Shown here piece after piece: positions 15,215 through 25,598 of a stretch of DNA of 64,000 nt. Position 1 is the stretch's first letter; each line of letters starts with the position of its first letter. The DNA is taken from NCBI GenBank assembly GCA_037015955.1, contig CP143548.1, positions 675,501 through 739,500 on the forward strand. Reading direction: 5' to 3'. The notes under the pieces are model-generated. The model made no database searches. It had not been told where the DNA came from and saw only the letters and a list, made by a program, of their open reading frames with translations. This DNA comes from Lachnospiraceae bacterium JLR.KK008. GTDB lineage: Bacteria; Bacillota; Clostridia; Lachnospirales; Lachnospiraceae. A program made the position numbers and the translations under genes.

Positions 15215-17530
15215 ATGCCGATGGAACGGGTAATGCAGCAGGAAGTCATTCAGATGAATTTGGAAGAGACACTTTCCGGAATCGTTCGGGAGATGTATGG
15301 AAAGTCCATAAGCGAAGTCAGTGACAGTGAATTATACTATGCGATACAAAAGCTCTGTAAAGGGATTTTAAGGGCCAGACCGGAAATATCGGGTGACAAG
15401 AAGATCTATTATATCTCTGCGGAATTTCTGATCGGCAGACTGTTGTCCAACAACCTGATCAACCTGGGGATTTACGGCAAGCTGGAAGAGATCTTAAAAG
15501 CCAACGGAAAGGAATTATCCGCAATCGAAGAAATGGAGCCGGAACCTTCTCTCGGCAACGGTGGTCTGGGCCGTCTTGCCGCCTGCTTTCTGGATTCAAT
15601 CGCGTCGATGGGGCTGCCAGGGGAAGGCATTGGTCTCAACTATCACTTCGGCCTGTTCAAACAGGTGTTTCGGGATAACCTTCAGACGGCGGAAAAGAAT
15701 GACTGGATTGAGAAAAATTCCTGGCTGACAAAGACAGACGTCACGTTTGACGTTTATTTTGGAGAACGGAAAGTGACGTCACGGTTGTATGACATCGACG
15801 TTGTCGGCTATGAAAACGGCGTGAATAAGCTGCGCCTGTTCGACATAGAATCGGTAGATGAAAGTCTTGTCAAAAAGGGGATTGATTTTGACAAGGAAGA
15901 GATCGAGAAAAACCTCACGCTGTTCTTATATCCCGATGATTCCGATGAGGCGGGCAATCTGCTGCGTATCTATCAGCAATATTTTATGGTCAGCAATGCG
16001 GCGCAGCTTATCTTGCGTGAGCTGAAGATCAACAAATATGATCTGCGCCAGATGGATGAACATGCGGTGATTCAGATCAATGACACCCATCCGACGATGG
16101 TCATACCGGAACTGATCCGTATTCTTGTGGATGACAAAGCCTTTACGATGGATGAGGCGATTGAGGTTGTGACCAAGACGTGCGCGTATACGAATCACAC
16201 GATCCTCGCGGAGGCGCTGGAGAAATGGCCGCTTGAGTATCTGGAAAAAGTCGTGCCTCAGCTTGTGCCGATCATCAAGGAGCTGGATAAACGGGTGGCG
16301 GCGAAATATAAAGACGAGAAAGTACAGATCATCGATGAGGATGAGAAGGTGCATATGGCGCATATCGACATTCATTATGGATTCAGCGTCAACGGTGTGG
16401 CTGCCATCCACACGGATATTTTAAAGAACACGGAACTGAAGCCGTTTTATGATATTTATCCCGAGAAGTTCAACAATAAGACAAATGGTATCACCTTCCG
16501 CAGATGGCTGCTCTCCTGTAATCGGGAACTGACTGCTTTTATCGACGGGCTGATCGGAGAGTGCTATAAAAAAGATGCCTCCAGGCTGGAAAAACTGCTC
16601 GCTTATCTGGAAAACGATGAGGTGCTCGATGGTCTGGAAGCAGTGAAAAAGCAGAAAAAACAGGAGCTGGCTGCTTATGTAAAGGAAAAGGAAGGGGTAG
16701 AGCTGAACGCGGATTCTATCTTTGATATTCAGATCAAACGTCTTCATGAATATAAACGCCAGCAGATGAATGCGCTGTATATCATTCATAAATATCTGGA
16801 GATTAAAAAAGGTAAAAAGCCAGCGACACCTGTCACCTTCCTATTTGGCGCCAAGGCGGCTCCGGCCTATGTGATTGCGCAGGACATCATTCACCTGTTG
16901 CTCGTCTTGCAGCATATTGTCAACAATGACCCGCAGGTCAGCCCTTATATGAAAGTGCTGATGGTGGAGAACTATAATGTCAGCTATGCGGAGAAACTGA
17001 TTCCGGCCTGTGACATTTCGGAGCAGATTTCTCTGGCTTCCAAGGAAGCGTCGGGTACGGGAAATATGAAATTCATGTTAAACGGCGCGGTGACGCTGGG
17101 AACCGACGACGGAGCCAATGTGGAGATTCATGAACTGGTGGGAGACGACAATATTTATATTTTCGGAGAAAAGTCCGATACTGTCATTTCCCATTATGAG
17201 AATAAAGATTATGTGTCAAAAGACTACTACAAGAAGAGTCCGGTGATCCGGGAAGCTGTGGACTTTATCACAGGGAAGCAGGCGCTTGCAGTGGGACATA
17301 AAGAGAATCTCACGCGGCTTTCGAAAGAGCTGCTCGGCAAGGACTGGTTTATGACACTTCTCGATCTGGAGGACTATATCAAAGTCAAAGATCAGGCGCT
17401 GAAAGACTATGAGAACCGCCGGAAATGGAAACAGATGATGCTGGTCAATATTGCCAAAGCCGGATTCTTCTCTTCCGACAGGACAATCGCACAGTATAAC
17501 CGCGACATCTGGAAGCTGACAAAAGTGTGA
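15215..17530 (+). CDS. glgP: Glycogen/starch phosphorylase
   Basis: The 771-residue protein is a GT35 phosphorylase, releasing glucose 1-phosphate from alpha-1,4-glucans. Visible marks are [19 protein letters not shown] (about 109-127), [13 protein letters not shown] (about 288-300) and the pyridoxal-phosphate lysine motif [15 protein letters not shown] (about 611-625). AAGGAGG at 15200-15206 fixes ATG 15215 as start; the frame upstream runs through the terminator. The next gene is malQ, its usual partner. Confidence 0.95.
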   Translation: MPMERVMQQEVIQMNLEETLSGIVREMYGKSISEVSDSELYYAIQKLCKGILRARPEISGDKKIYYISAEFLIGRLLSNNLINLGIYGKLEEILKANGKELSAIEEMEPEPSLGNGGLGRLAACFLDSIASMGLPGEGIGLNYHFGLFKQVFRDNLQTAEKNDWIEKNSWLTKTDVTFDVYFGERKVTSRLYDIDVVGYENGVNKLRLFDIESVDESLVKKGIDFDKEEIEKNLTLFLYPDDSDEAGNLLRIYQQYFMVSNAAQLILRELKINKYDLRQMDEHAVIQINDTHPTMVIPELIRILVDDKAFTMDEAIEVVTKTCAYTNHTILAEALEKWPLEYLEKVVPQLVPIIKELDKRVAAKYKDEKVQIIDEDEKVHMAHIDIHYGFSVNGVAAIHTDILKNTELKPFYDIYPEKFNNKTNGITFRRWLLSCNRELTAFIDGLIGECYKKDASRLEKLLAYLENDEVLDGLEAVKKQKKQELAAYVKEKEGVELNADSIFDIQIKRLHEYKRQQMNALYIIHKYLEIKKGKKPATPVTFLFGAKAAPAYVIAQDIIHLLLVLQHIVNNDPQVSPYMKVLMVENYNVSYAEKLIPACDISEQISLASKEASGTGNMKFMLNGAVTLGTDDGANVEIHELVGDDNIYIFGEKSDTVISHYENKDYVSKDYYKKSPVIREAVDFITGKQALAVGHKENLTRLSKELLGKDWFMTLLDLEDYIKVKDQALKDYENRRKWKQMMLVNIAKAGFFSSDRTIAQYNRDIWKLTKV

Positions 17531-17618
17531 GCCGCTGTCTGCATGAAAAATAATATGCGATACAGGTAATGGCGGGGTGCGGATATTTCGCATCAAAAAT
17601 CAGGAAAGGAACAAAACG

Positions 17619-19094
17619 ATGAGAAAGAGTGGTATATTAATGGCGGTATCCAGCATTCCGTCGCGGTATGGAATCGGTGCTTTTTCCAAAGAGGCTTATG
17701 AATTTGTAGACTTTCTGGAACAGGCAGGACAAAAGATATGGCAGATCCTTCCCCTGGGACCGACCGGCTATGGGGATTCCCCGTACCAGTCTTTCTCTAC
17801 CTTTGCGGGCAATCCGTATTTTATCGATCTGGAGTCGCTCATTCGGGATGGGTACCTAACGGAAGAGGACTGTGCGGCCTGTGATTTTGGCAGCAGCGAG
17901 GTGGACATTGACTATGAAAAGATCTATCATGCCCGCTTCCGGGTACTACATATAGCATATAAAAACAGTAATATCGCGAATGATTCAGAATTTTGTGCAT
18001 TTTGCGAAGAGAATGCACATTGGCTGCCTGATTATGCGCTTTATATGGCTGTGAAAGATTCTTTTGGCGGGATAAGCTGGCTTAGCTGGGACGAGGAGAT
18101 CAAACTGCGCAGGCCTGAGGCGATGGCACGGTACCGGGAGCGATATGCGGATGAGATTCGCTTTTATGAGTTTCAGCAATTTATGTTTGCCAGACAGTGG
18201 CAGGCATTGAAAGCATATGCCAACCGGAAGAAGATCGAGATCGTTGGCGACATTCCGATCTATGTGGCTCTTGACAGTGCGGATACCTGGGCGAATCCGG
18301 AATTGTTTCAGCTCGATGAGACATGCACGCCGATCGCTGTGGCCGGCTGCCCGCCGGATGCCTTTTCCGAGACCGGACAGCTCTGGGGCAATCCTCTGTA
18401 CCGCTGGGACTGTCACAGACAGACAGGATACCGGTGGTGGGTCCGCCGGATTGCCCACTGTTACCGGCTGTATGATGTCGTACGCATTGATCATTTCCGG
18501 GGCTTTGACGAATACTATGCGATTCCCTATGGGGATGAGACGGCGGAGAACGGACACTGGGAACCGGGGCCGGGATATGATATTTTCAAGGCGCTGAAAG
18601 CGGAACTTGGCCGGATCGCGGTCATTGCCGAAGATCTGGGCTATCTGACGCCGTCCGTGCTCCGGCTCGTAAAGAAGACCGGATATCCGGGCATGAAGGT
18701 GCTGCAGTTTGCCTTTGACTGCAGAGAAGACAATGAGTATCTGCCCCATAATCACAGGCAGAACTGCGTCGTCTACACAGGCACGCACGACAATGATACG
18801 ACGGCCGGCTGGTTTGATTCGCTGCGGCGGCGGGAGAGAATGTTTACAAAACGTTATCTGCATATCCGGGAACGAAAAGATGTGCAGTGGGCGCTGATCC
18901 GTGCTGCCCTTGCCAGTGTAGCTGATATGGCGGTCGTTCCCATACAGGATTATCTGGGGCTTGACAGTCAGGCGCGCATGAATCTGCCGTCCACGCTGGG
19001 GATTAACTGGAGATGGCGGATGACAGCAGGCGCCTGTACCCCGGAACTGGCGGAGCAGATCCGGGCGATGGTGAAACTATACGGCCGGCTTTAG
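17619..19094 (+). CDS. malQ: 4-alpha-glucanotransferase (amylomaltase)
   Basis: A 491-residue GH77 enzyme that moves maltosyl or longer units between glucan chains so that phosphorylase can act on short oligosaccharides. Motifs: GPTGYGDSPYQ near the N-terminus, the nucleophile Asp in VRIDHFRGFDEYY (about 288-300), the acid/base Glu in VIAEDLGYL (about 338) and YTGTHDNDTTAGW (about 386-398). Start chosen at ATG 17619 behind AGGAAAGGA. It lies 88 bases after glgP. Confidence 0.95.
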   Translation: MRKSGILMAVSSIPSRYGIGAFSKEAYEFVDFLEQAGQKIWQILPLGPTGYGDSPYQSFSTFAGNPYFIDLESLIRDGYLTEEDCAACDFGSSEVDIDYEKIYHARFRVLHIAYKNSNIANDSEFCAFCEENAHWLPDYALYMAVKDSFGGISWLSWDEEIKLRRPEAMARYRERYADEIRFYEFQQFMFARQWQALKAYANRKKIEIVGDIPIYVALDSADTWANPELFQLDETCTPIAVAGCPPDAFSETGQLWGNPLYRWDCHRQTGYRWWVRRIAHCYRLYDVVRIDHFRGFDEYYAIPYGDETAENGHWEPGPGYDIFKALKAELGRIAVIAEDLGYLTPSVLRLVKKTGYPGMKVLQFAFDCREDNEYLPHNHRQNCVVYTGTHDNDTTAGWFDSLRRRERMFTKRYLHIRERKDVQWALIRAALASVADMAVVPIQDYLGLDSQARMNLPSTLGINWRWRMTAGACTPELAEQIRAMVKLYGRL

Positions 19095-19112
19095 GACAGA
19101 GAACGGAGAGAC

Positions 19113-20000
19113 ATGTACATGCGGCACAATAAATGGGTTCGAACTTTTCAGAAAGCGCATGAGGAGCTGCGAAGAAAGCCGGTCGTGTCGGTGATCTATC
19201 TGTTGCTCCGGCTGCTGGTCATTCTGGTTATGGTCGCGCAGTTTTTAAATAATAATTATGAAAACGTCTTTTTATGTCTGTTGACGCTGCTGCTATTTCT
19301 GCTGCCCACGGTTCTGGAACGTGAGCTGAAGATCGATTTTCCGGATACACTGGAAGTGATTATTATGTTCTTTATCTTTGCGGCGGAGATACTGGGAGAG
19401 ATTCGGTCTTATTATACGTTGTTTCCCTACTGGGACACGATGTTGCACACACTGAACGGTTTTCTCTGTGCGGCCATCGGGTTTTGCCTGGTCGATATGT
19501 TTAACCGGAACGAGCGGTTTTCCCTGTCCCTGTCGCCGGTGTTTATGGCGATCGTGGCATTCTGCTTTTCGATGACGATCGGAGTCCTGTGGGAGTTTTT
19601 CGAGTGCGCGATGGATCAGTTTTTCCTGATGGATATGCAGAAGGACGCGGTCGTGCATACGATCTCTTCGGTTATGCTCGACCCGGAAAGCAGAAACAGG
19701 ACACAGGTCATCAGAAATATCACAGACGTGATCGTGATCGCTGATGGGCAGGAGATTTCTCTCGGATTGGGCGGTTATCTGGACATTGGGATTCTGGACA
19801 CGATGAAAGATCTGTTTGTCAACTTTATTGGGGCGGTCGTATTTTCTGTGATCGGCTATTTCTATGTGAAGAGACGGGGGAAGGGCTGGTTCGCCCGCCG
19901 GTTTATCCCGCAGGTGATCGCGGAGGAAGACGCTTCGCAGCAGTCCTGCGGCGGGGAGGCTGCGAAGGGCGAGGGCAATCCGCAAGAACAGTCGGTGTAA
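19113..20000 (+). CDS. Multi-pass membrane protein of unknown function
   Basis: The 295-residue protein has about seven hydrophobic segments; conserved-looking polar points inside them include YWDTMLHTLNGF (about 109-120) and GVLWEFFECAMDQF (about 157-170), reminiscent of YjdF/DUF2238-type proteins. The C-terminus is soluble and charged. It begins 18 bases after malQ and may be read with it. No function can be assigned. Confidence 0.7.
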   Translation: MYMRHNKWVRTFQKAHEELRRKPVVSVIYLLLRLLVILVMVAQFLNNNYENVFLCLLTLLLFLLPTVLERELKIDFPDTLEVIIMFFIFAAEILGEIRSYYTLFPYWDTMLHTLNGFLCAAIGFCLVDMFNRNERFSLSLSPVFMAIVAFCFSMTIGVLWEFFECAMDQFFLMDMQKDAVVHTISSVMLDPESRNRTQVIRNITDVIVIADGQEISLGLGGYLDIGILDTMKDLFVNFIGAVVFSVIGYFYVKRRGKGWFARRFIPQVIAEEDASQQSCGGEAAKGEGNPQEQSV

Positions 20001-20021
20001 AATGGCGGTTTGTGGTGACGG

Positions 20022-20474
20022 TTATAGTTCCAGATGTTTCTTTGAGAGATTGGAATTATGGTATTCCATGTGATAGGTTACATCTTCCGCAAACCATGAC
20101 GGAGGAAGAAACTTTTCCGACTCTTCTTTTGTCGGAAACTCCACTTCCGCAATGATCAGCGGGGCAAAGGGAGCGTCAAAGAGATCGAGTTCGATCGTAT
20201 AGGCTCCATAGGGGATCAGATAGCGTTTTTTAGAAATGACATTTCCGTCACATTTGGGCAGCAGATGACGGTAACTTTCTGCGTTCAGTGGCAGATTGTA
20301 TTCTTCTCTGGCGAGCATACCGCTTCCTTTGTAGGTCAGATAATAGTTGTCGTCTTCCCGGCGGATGCGGATGACGGGATCTGTGTTCAGATATGCCTGC
20401 TCCAGCCGTTTGACCGGATACTGTTCCAGATGTTCAGGAAGCTGCGTGACGGTAAATTTACGTTCGATTTCCAT
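20022..20474 (-). CDS. CYTH domain protein (triphosphate tunnel enzyme family)
   Basis: The 150-residue protein opens with MEIERKF, the ExExK signature of CYTH proteins (CyaB adenylate cyclase, thiamine triphosphatase, inorganic triphosphatase). Further tunnel residues are visible as VIRIRREDD (about 34-42), LTYKG, TIELDLF and AEVEFP. Such enzymes bind a triphosphate in a beta-tunnel with divalent metal. Bacterial members of this size mostly act on inorganic triphosphate; the substrate here is not decided. Confidence 0.88.
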   Translation of the reverse strand: MEIERKFTVTQLPEHLEQYPVKRLEQAYLNTDPVIRIRREDDNYYLTYKGSGMLAREEYNLPLNAESYRHLLPKCDGNVISKKRYLIPYGAYTIELDLFDAPFAPLIIAEVEFPTKEESEKFLPPSWFAEDVTYHMEYHNSNLSKKHLEL

Positions 20475-20651
20475 GGCGGATCGTTCTCCTTTTTATTGAT
20501 TGACTGCCTGACAGCGGTCATGGTCAGTGTAACACGGAGTGTCCGGAAGGACAATTATTTCTTTGCAAACATTATAATATATGATAAATTATTACTGTTG
20601 GCCGTCTCCGAAGAGAGACATGAAAGTACTGTGGTTTGAGAGGGTGTTAAT

Positions 20652-21203
20652 ATGAGTAAGGTATGTGTTTTTTTTGCAGAAGGCTATGAAGAAATCGAGG
20701 CGCTGACCGTTGTCGATCTGCTGCGCCGTGCAGGTATTGACACGGAGACCGTGTCCGTGACCGGAGAAAAGACAGTCACAGGTTCTCACGGGATTCCTGT
20801 GGTCATGGACAGACTGTTTGCGGAAGTGGATTTTTCGCAGGTGGATATGATTGTGCTGCCGGGCGGTATGCCGGGTACGAAGAATCTGGAAGAATTTGAA
20901 CCGCTTATGAAGCAGGTCGAAGAGTTCTATGCCAATGAGAAATATCTGGCAGCCATCTGTGCGGCTCCAAGCATTCTGGGACACAAGGGTATGCTCAATG
21001 GCAGAAAAGCCTGCTCGTTCCCGGACTTTGAGAGTCATCTGGAAGGGGCGCAGGTAACACGTTGCAGCGTGGAGATCTCAGGGAATATCATTACGGCCCG
21101 GGGGATGGGCTGCGCGGTGGACTTTGGACTGATCCTCGTTGCAGTCTTCAGAGGAAGGGAAGCCTCCGAGGCACTGGCGAAGAAAATCGTCTATAGCAGA
21201 TAG
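20652..21203 (+). CDS. DJ-1/PfpI family protein
   Basis: The 183-residue protein has a flavodoxin-like DJ-1 fold: FFAEGYEEIEALTVVDLLRRAG (about 7-28) with the conserved Glu, VLPGGMPGTKNL (about 72-83) and the nucleophile Cys in AAICAAPSILG (about 102-112). Such proteins are linked to glyoxalase, deglycase-like or oxidative-stress roles. GAGGGTGTT precedes the ATG. It is divergent from the CYTH gene. Confidence 0.9.
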   Translation: MSKVCVFFAEGYEEIEALTVVDLLRRAGIDTETVSVTGEKTVTGSHGIPVVMDRLFAEVDFSQVDMIVLPGGMPGTKNLEEFEPLMKQVEEFYANEKYLAAICAAPSILGHKGMLNGRKACSFPDFESHLEGAQVTRCSVEISGNIITARGMGCAVDFGLILVAVFRGREASEALAKKIVYSR

Positions 21204-21244
21204 AGTCGGTGACGGCCACAAAAGCGGATAAGGAGATAAATACG

Positions 21245-22597
21245 ATGAAAAGAGAGAGCTTTGGCTCCCGTCTGGGATTTATACTGGTGAGCGCAGGCTG
21301 CGCCGTAGGCATTGGCAATGTGTGGCGTTTCCCTTTTGTGACAGGTCAAAACGGCGGCGCTGTTTTTGTGCTGTTTTACCTGTTGTTTTTGCTGTGTATG
21401 GGGGTACCCGTACTGACAATGGAGCTGGCAGTCGGACGTGCGAGCAGAAAGAGCGCCATGCTTGGATACCGGACCCTGGAGAAGAAAGGGCATAAGTGGC
21501 ATATCCACGGATGGTTCTGCATGATTGGCTGTTATCTGCTGATGATGTATTATACGACGGTTTCCGGCTGGATGGTCAGCTATTGCTATAAGTTTGTGAC
21601 GGGAACCTTCAAAGCCGGCATGGACCCGGAAACGGTGGGGAATATATTTGGCGGACTGCTTGCCAATCCTCTGGAGATGGGCGGCTGGATGGCGCTTACG
21701 GTTGCCGCCGGTTTTTTTATCTGCAGTTTTGGGTTACAGAAAGGTCTGGAGCGTATTACGAAAGTGATGATGGTCGCATTGCTCGTGCTGATCGTGGTTC
21801 TGGCAGTGCACAGCGTTATGCTGCCGGGTGCGGGAGAGGGCATTGGCTTCTATCTCATACCAAGTCTTGAGCGTGCGAGAGAGGCAGGATTTGGCAATGT
21901 GATTACGGCGGCCATGAATCAGGCTTTTTTCACGCTCAGCCTTGGTATCGGCGCTATGGAGATATTCGGAAGCTATATGTCAAAAGACCATACGCTGGCA
22001 GGGGAGGCGCTGCGGATCTGTGGTCTGGATACATTTGTGGCGCTGATGGCCGGTCTGATCATTTTTCCCGCCTGCTTTTCCTTTGGGGTACAGCCCGACC
22101 AGGGACCGTCGCTGATCTTCATCACATTGCCTAATGTATTTGTAAATATGGCGGGCGGCAGGATCTGGGGCGCGTTGTTCTTCTTGTTTATGACGTTCGC
22201 CAGCTTTTCCACGGTGATTGCCGTCTTTGAAAATCTGATCGCCAGTTGCACCGATAATTTTGGATGGAGCCGGAAGAAAGCGGCGATCATCAACTGTGTG
22301 TTCGTATTTGTTGCCAGCCTTCCGTGTGTGCTTGGGTATAATATCTGGAGCGACCTGCATCTGATCGGAGGAAGAGACGTGCTGGACAGCGAAGACTTCC
22401 TTGTGAGCAATCTGCTGTTACCAGCGGGCTCGCTGATCTATCTTCTGTTCTGCGTGACCAGATGGGGCTGGGGCTTCGACAAATATCTGGAACAGGCCAA
22501 TACCGGCTTCGGGATGCGCCTGCCAAAGAGCTGGAAATACTATTTTCAATTTGTGCTGCCGGTGCTTATTCTCATTATTCTGATTCAGGGACTATGA
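21245..22597 (+). CDS. Sodium-dependent transporter (SNF/NSS family)
   Basis: The 450-residue membrane protein starts SFGSRLGFILVSAGCAVGIGNVWRFP (about 4-29), the signature of neurotransmitter:sodium symporters with the unwound TM1 that binds Na+ and substrate. About eleven to twelve segments follow. Bacterial members of this length carry amino acids or tryptophan-like compounds; the substrate here is unknown. ATG 21245 lies behind AAGGAGAT and is preferred to the frame opening at 21209. Confidence 0.9.
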   Translation: MKRESFGSRLGFILVSAGCAVGIGNVWRFPFVTGQNGGAVFVLFYLLFLLCMGVPVLTMELAVGRASRKSAMLGYRTLEKKGHKWHIHGWFCMIGCYLLMMYYTTVSGWMVSYCYKFVTGTFKAGMDPETVGNIFGGLLANPLEMGGWMALTVAAGFFICSFGLQKGLERITKVMMVALLVLIVVLAVHSVMLPGAGEGIGFYLIPSLERAREAGFGNVITAAMNQAFFTLSLGIGAMEIFGSYMSKDHTLAGEALRICGLDTFVALMAGLIIFPACFSFGVQPDQGPSLIFITLPNVFVNMAGGRIWGALFFLFMTFASFSTVIAVFENLIASCTDNFGWSRKKAAIINCVFVFVASLPCVLGYNIWSDLHLIGGRDVLDSEDFLVSNLLLPAGSLIYLLFCVTRWGWGFDKYLEQANTGFGMRLPKSWKYYFQFVLPVLILIILIQGL

Positions 22598-22651
22598 CAT
22601 CCCTGAATCAGCCGGCGGCATCTGTCAGGTGAAAATGGAGGAGACGAGCGA

Positions 22652-23272
22652 TTGGAGACGATTGAAAAATGGCTTGCCTGGGCGCAGGAGCTGCAGAGCA
22701 TTGCGCAGAGCGCCCTGTTTTACTGCAAAGATCCGTTTGACAGAGAACGATTTGCACGCATACGTGAAATATCTGCGGAGATGGTCAGTGAGCGGACGGA
22801 GATTCCCGTGGAAAAAGTAAAGGGACTGTTCTGTGATGAGATCGGGTATCAGACGCCAAAGCTGGACAGCCGGGCGGCCATCTTCCGGGACGGGAAAATT
22901 CTTCTTGTCAGAGAGAAAAACAATACGTGGTCTCTGCCGGGCGGCTGGGTCGATGTCGGCCTGTCGGTGAAAGAGAATACGGTCAAGGAAGTGAAAGAAG
23001 AGGCCGGGTTGGACATTACGGTGGAAAAGGTGATCGCGGTCCAGGACCGGGAAAAACATAATCTGCCGGTCTATGCCTATCGTGTGTGTAAAATATTTCT
23101 TATGTGCAGCGTAACCGGCGGTGCTTTCCGGGAGAATACGGAGACTGTGGAAAGCCGGTATTTCGGCCGGGATGAGCTCCCCGTTCTGGCGGAGGAGAAA
23201 AACAATGAGGAACAGATCCGCATGTGTTTTGCGGCTTTTGAGGCGGACAACTGGGAGACCTTGTTTGACTGA
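22652..23272 (+). CDS. Nudix hydrolase with N-terminal helical domain
   Basis: The 206-residue protein has an N-terminal helical part (about 1-60), as in Nudix proteins with a hydrolase_N domain, then the Nudix fold. The box is GGWVDVGLSVKENTVKEVKEE (about 110-130): the metal-binding VKEE end is kept, but the early Glu and the Arg of the textbook box are changed to Val and Lys, as in many ADP-sugar/ADP-ribose hydrolases of this group. The start is probably TTG 22652 behind GGAGG at 22638-22642. Confidence 0.8.
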   Translation: METIEKWLAWAQELQSIAQSALFYCKDPFDRERFARIREISAEMVSERTEIPVEKVKGLFCDEIGYQTPKLDSRAAIFRDGKILLVREKNNTWSLPGGWVDVGLSVKENTVKEVKEEAGLDITVEKVIAVQDREKHNLPVYAYRVCKIFLMCSVTGGAFRENTETVESRYFGRDELPVLAEEKNNEEQIRMCFAAFEADNWETLFD

Positions 23273-23315
23273 CGCAATAGCCGTCAGAGAGAGGATTTTC
23301 GGACATAGATTGCAG

Positions 23316-23344
23316 TTGATTTTTTATTTAGAGTCCATTATAGT
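23316..23344 (+). promoter_or_regulatory. Promoter of the FIST/chemoreceptor genes
   Basis: TTGATT (23316-23321), 17-base spacer and TATAGT (23339-23344), 50 bases upstream of the FIST gene. Confidence 0.7.
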
Positions 23345-23394
23345 ATAATAAAAGCAATTCTTTTTTCATAAAAATTCAGATTGGGAGAGTACAT

Positions 23395-24483
23395 ATGAAG
23401 ACATTCATCGGAAATGGAAAAGGGAGTGTAAAAGCAGCGGTAGACGAAGCAACGGGGAGCCTGACGGGCCCCAGTGCGATCGTATTTATCACATCTTATG
23501 ATGCTCTGGCAGAGACGGCAGCCACGCTTGCAGCCAAATATCCCGGTGCGGTATCGGTGGGCACGAGTGGTTATGGGCTAGCCAACGGCACGGTAGGGGA
23601 AAGTATGCTGGTGGTGCTTGGTCTGTTTGACGATGTCAGAGTGAGCTGTGGAGTAATTAAGGGGATCAGTCAGTGCCCGGTAACATTTGCCGGGGAAGTG
23701 GAGAAACAATTAGCAGCAGTCGCACCGGGGAATAGCGATACGGCCTGTCTGGAATTTTGTACAGGCAGCGAGGAAAAGCTCATCACGACATTTCATGCCT
23801 GCCTGGAAAAGAACAAGATCCAGTTGGCGGGTGCGACAGCTCTGGGGGCACCGGAAGGACAGCCGCCGCTTGTGGCATATAACGGTAATGTATACGCGGA
23901 TGCCTGTGTCTATGCTTTTATTCGCAATATGACAGGCAAAGTAAAGGTGTATAAAGAAAATATCTGGCAGAAAGGAAGCACGGCTTCTCATTTCGTGACG
24001 AAAGTCAATACGGAGAAAAAATCGATCGTGGAACTCGACGGAAAACCGGCAGCATCCGTATATGGACAGGAACTGGGTATTCCGAGAGATAAGATCGTTG
24101 AAAATGTCTTCCAGAATCCGATCGGCAGAGTCGTGGGGAATGAAGTCTATATTTCTTCCATGAAAGAGCTGGGTGATAACGGAGAGATCGTGAACTACAA
24201 GCGCTTTAATAAAAATGACTGTGTTTATTTTCTGGAACTGGGCGATTACAGAGAGATCGAGGAATCCACGAGAGATCAGATCCGCAGTGAGATGAAAGGG
24301 ATCTCTCTTGTATTTTCGATCGACTGTCTGCACCGGTATCTGTTATACCAGAAACATAATTATTTTTCTACCTATGCAAAAGGCATGGCATCTCTCGGGC
24401 AAAGCTGCGGTCTTGTCTGCGGCGGCGAACAGTTTAACAATCAGCATGTAAACCAGACAATGGTATGTGCGGTATTTGAGTAG
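23395..24483 (+). CDS. FIST domain sensory protein
   Basis: The 362-residue protein has FIST_N features ([11 protein letters not shown] near residue 57, [21 protein letters not shown] near 142-162) and a FIST_C domain ending with [24 protein letters not shown] domains bind small ligands, possibly amino acids, and feed signal proteins. There is no signal peptide or membrane segment, so it is cytoplasmic. The next gene, 10 bases on, encodes a soluble methyl-accepting protein, which is its likely partner. Confidence 0.88.
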   Translation: MKTFIGNGKGSVKAAVDEATGSLTGPSAIVFITSYDALAETAATLAAKYPGAVSVGTSGYGLANGTVGESMLVVLGLFDDVRVSCGVIKGISQCPVTFAGEVEKQLAAVAPGNSDTACLEFCTGSEEKLITTFHACLEKNKIQLAGATALGAPEGQPPLVAYNGNVYADACVYAFIRNMTGKVKVYKENIWQKGSTASHFVTKVNTEKKSIVELDGKPAASVYGQELGIPRDKIVENVFQNPIGRVVGNEVYISSMKELGDNGEIVNYKRFNKNDCVYFLELGDYREIEESTRDQIRSEMKGISLVFSIDCLHRYLLYQKHNYFSTYAKGMASLGQSCGLVCGGEQFNNQHVNQTMVCAVFE

Positions 24484-24493
24484 GAGGGGCGGA

Positions 24494-25471
24494 ATGTTTT
24501 TCAGGAAGAAAAATCAAAATACTGCGGCAGCGGCGAATAATATTGGAGCAAACGGCAATGCAGGAAACAATCTGCATGACTATCTGTATTCCATCTCTTT
24601 TCTCAGCAAATTTGTGATCGGCAAAAAGAATGAACTGATGGAAGAGGAAGTAAAATCAATCCGTGAACTTGATAAAATCAAAGACAGCTATAACCGGGTT
24701 ATGGACAGCAATGCAAAAGTCTATCATTCGATTGTCTCCATCGGAGATGAGTTTGTAAAAGTAGGCAAGGAGTCAGAGGAGCTGAACGGCGTCATCCAGA
24801 AGGTCAATCAGGTATCTGATCAGGCCAGAGAAGATGTGAAGCTGATGCGTGAGAGCTCTGAAAAGATCGGCAGTCAGTTTGTCGAGATCTCGCAGATCTA
24901 TGAAGAATTCCAGAAGGGGTTTGAAGTGATCCAGGGGGCGATGAAAAACATTATCAAGATCGCCAATCAGACAAACATGCTGGCGCTGAACGCTTCGATA
25001 GAAGCGGCGAGAGCCGGGGAACACGGCAAGGGGTTTGCCGTAGTGGCAGATGAAGTTACGGAACTTTCTATCGGGATTAAGACTCTCGTTGGCAGTGTAA
25101 ACAAAAGTATGGAAGAGCTGCTGGGAAGTTCGAGCAGACTGACAAAGTCTCTGTCGAATGCGGGAGACACGCTGAAGGAAGCGAGACAGCAGATCGTCAG
25201 TGTGGAATCGGTATTCGGGGAGATCACATCCTCCATCAACGGAGTGAAAGACGTTCAGGGCGAGATCCAGCAGGTAGTGCAGGACTGTGGGCAGCTTGCG
25301 CAGTCAGTCCAGAATGATATGTCCGCGTGTGAAGGACAGTTCAGTGAAGTGTTGGATGACATTGAGGAAATGAAAAGTCTGATGACGGAGAAGGGTTTTC
25401 TTTATGAAGACATTTCCAATATGATGGAACAGGCGGAGCCGCTGATCGAAAAAATACGCGCCGTGCGGTAA
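24494..25471 (+). CDS. Soluble methyl-accepting chemotaxis-like protein
   Basis: The 325-residue protein lacks membrane segments and a periplasmic domain. It has a long coiled coil with the receptor hairpin tip around [20 protein letters not shown] (about 156-175) and [15 protein letters not shown], the region that binds CheA and CheW. ATG 24494 is chosen because AGGAGGGG lies just before it and the longer frame overlaps the FIST gene. Lacking a sensor of its own, it probably takes input from the FIST protein. No che genes are in view. Confidence 0.88.
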   Translation: MFFRKKNQNTAAAANNIGANGNAGNNLHDYLYSISFLSKFVIGKKNELMEEEVKSIRELDKIKDSYNRVMDSNAKVYHSIVSIGDEFVKVGKESEELNGVIQKVNQVSDQAREDVKLMRESSEKIGSQFVEISQIYEEFQKGFEVIQGAMKNIIKIANQTNMLALNASIEAARAGEHGKGFAVVADEVTELSIGIKTLVGSVNKSMEELLGSSSRLTKSLSNAGDTLKEARQQIVSVESVFGEITSSINGVKDVQGEIQQVVQDCGQLAQSVQNDMSACEGQFSEVLDDIEEMKSLMTEKGFLYEDISNMMEQAEPLIEKIRAVR

Positions 25472-25517
25472 TATTGTGAAAGATATAGACAACTTTTAGA
25501 AATAATAAGTAATAAAG

Positions 25518-25550
25518 GGGGCTGCATCCTCGGGGAGATGCGGTCCTTTT
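25518..25550 (+). terminator. Terminator after the FIST/chemoreceptor pair
   Basis: GGGCTGCATC (25518-25527) pairs with GATGCGGTCC (25537-25546), with G-T pairs, followed by TTTT. Confidence 0.7.
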
Positions 25551-25598
25551 CAGATAGCGGGAGTCATGGCCGCGATGAGAAGATGGAGGCGGTAAATC

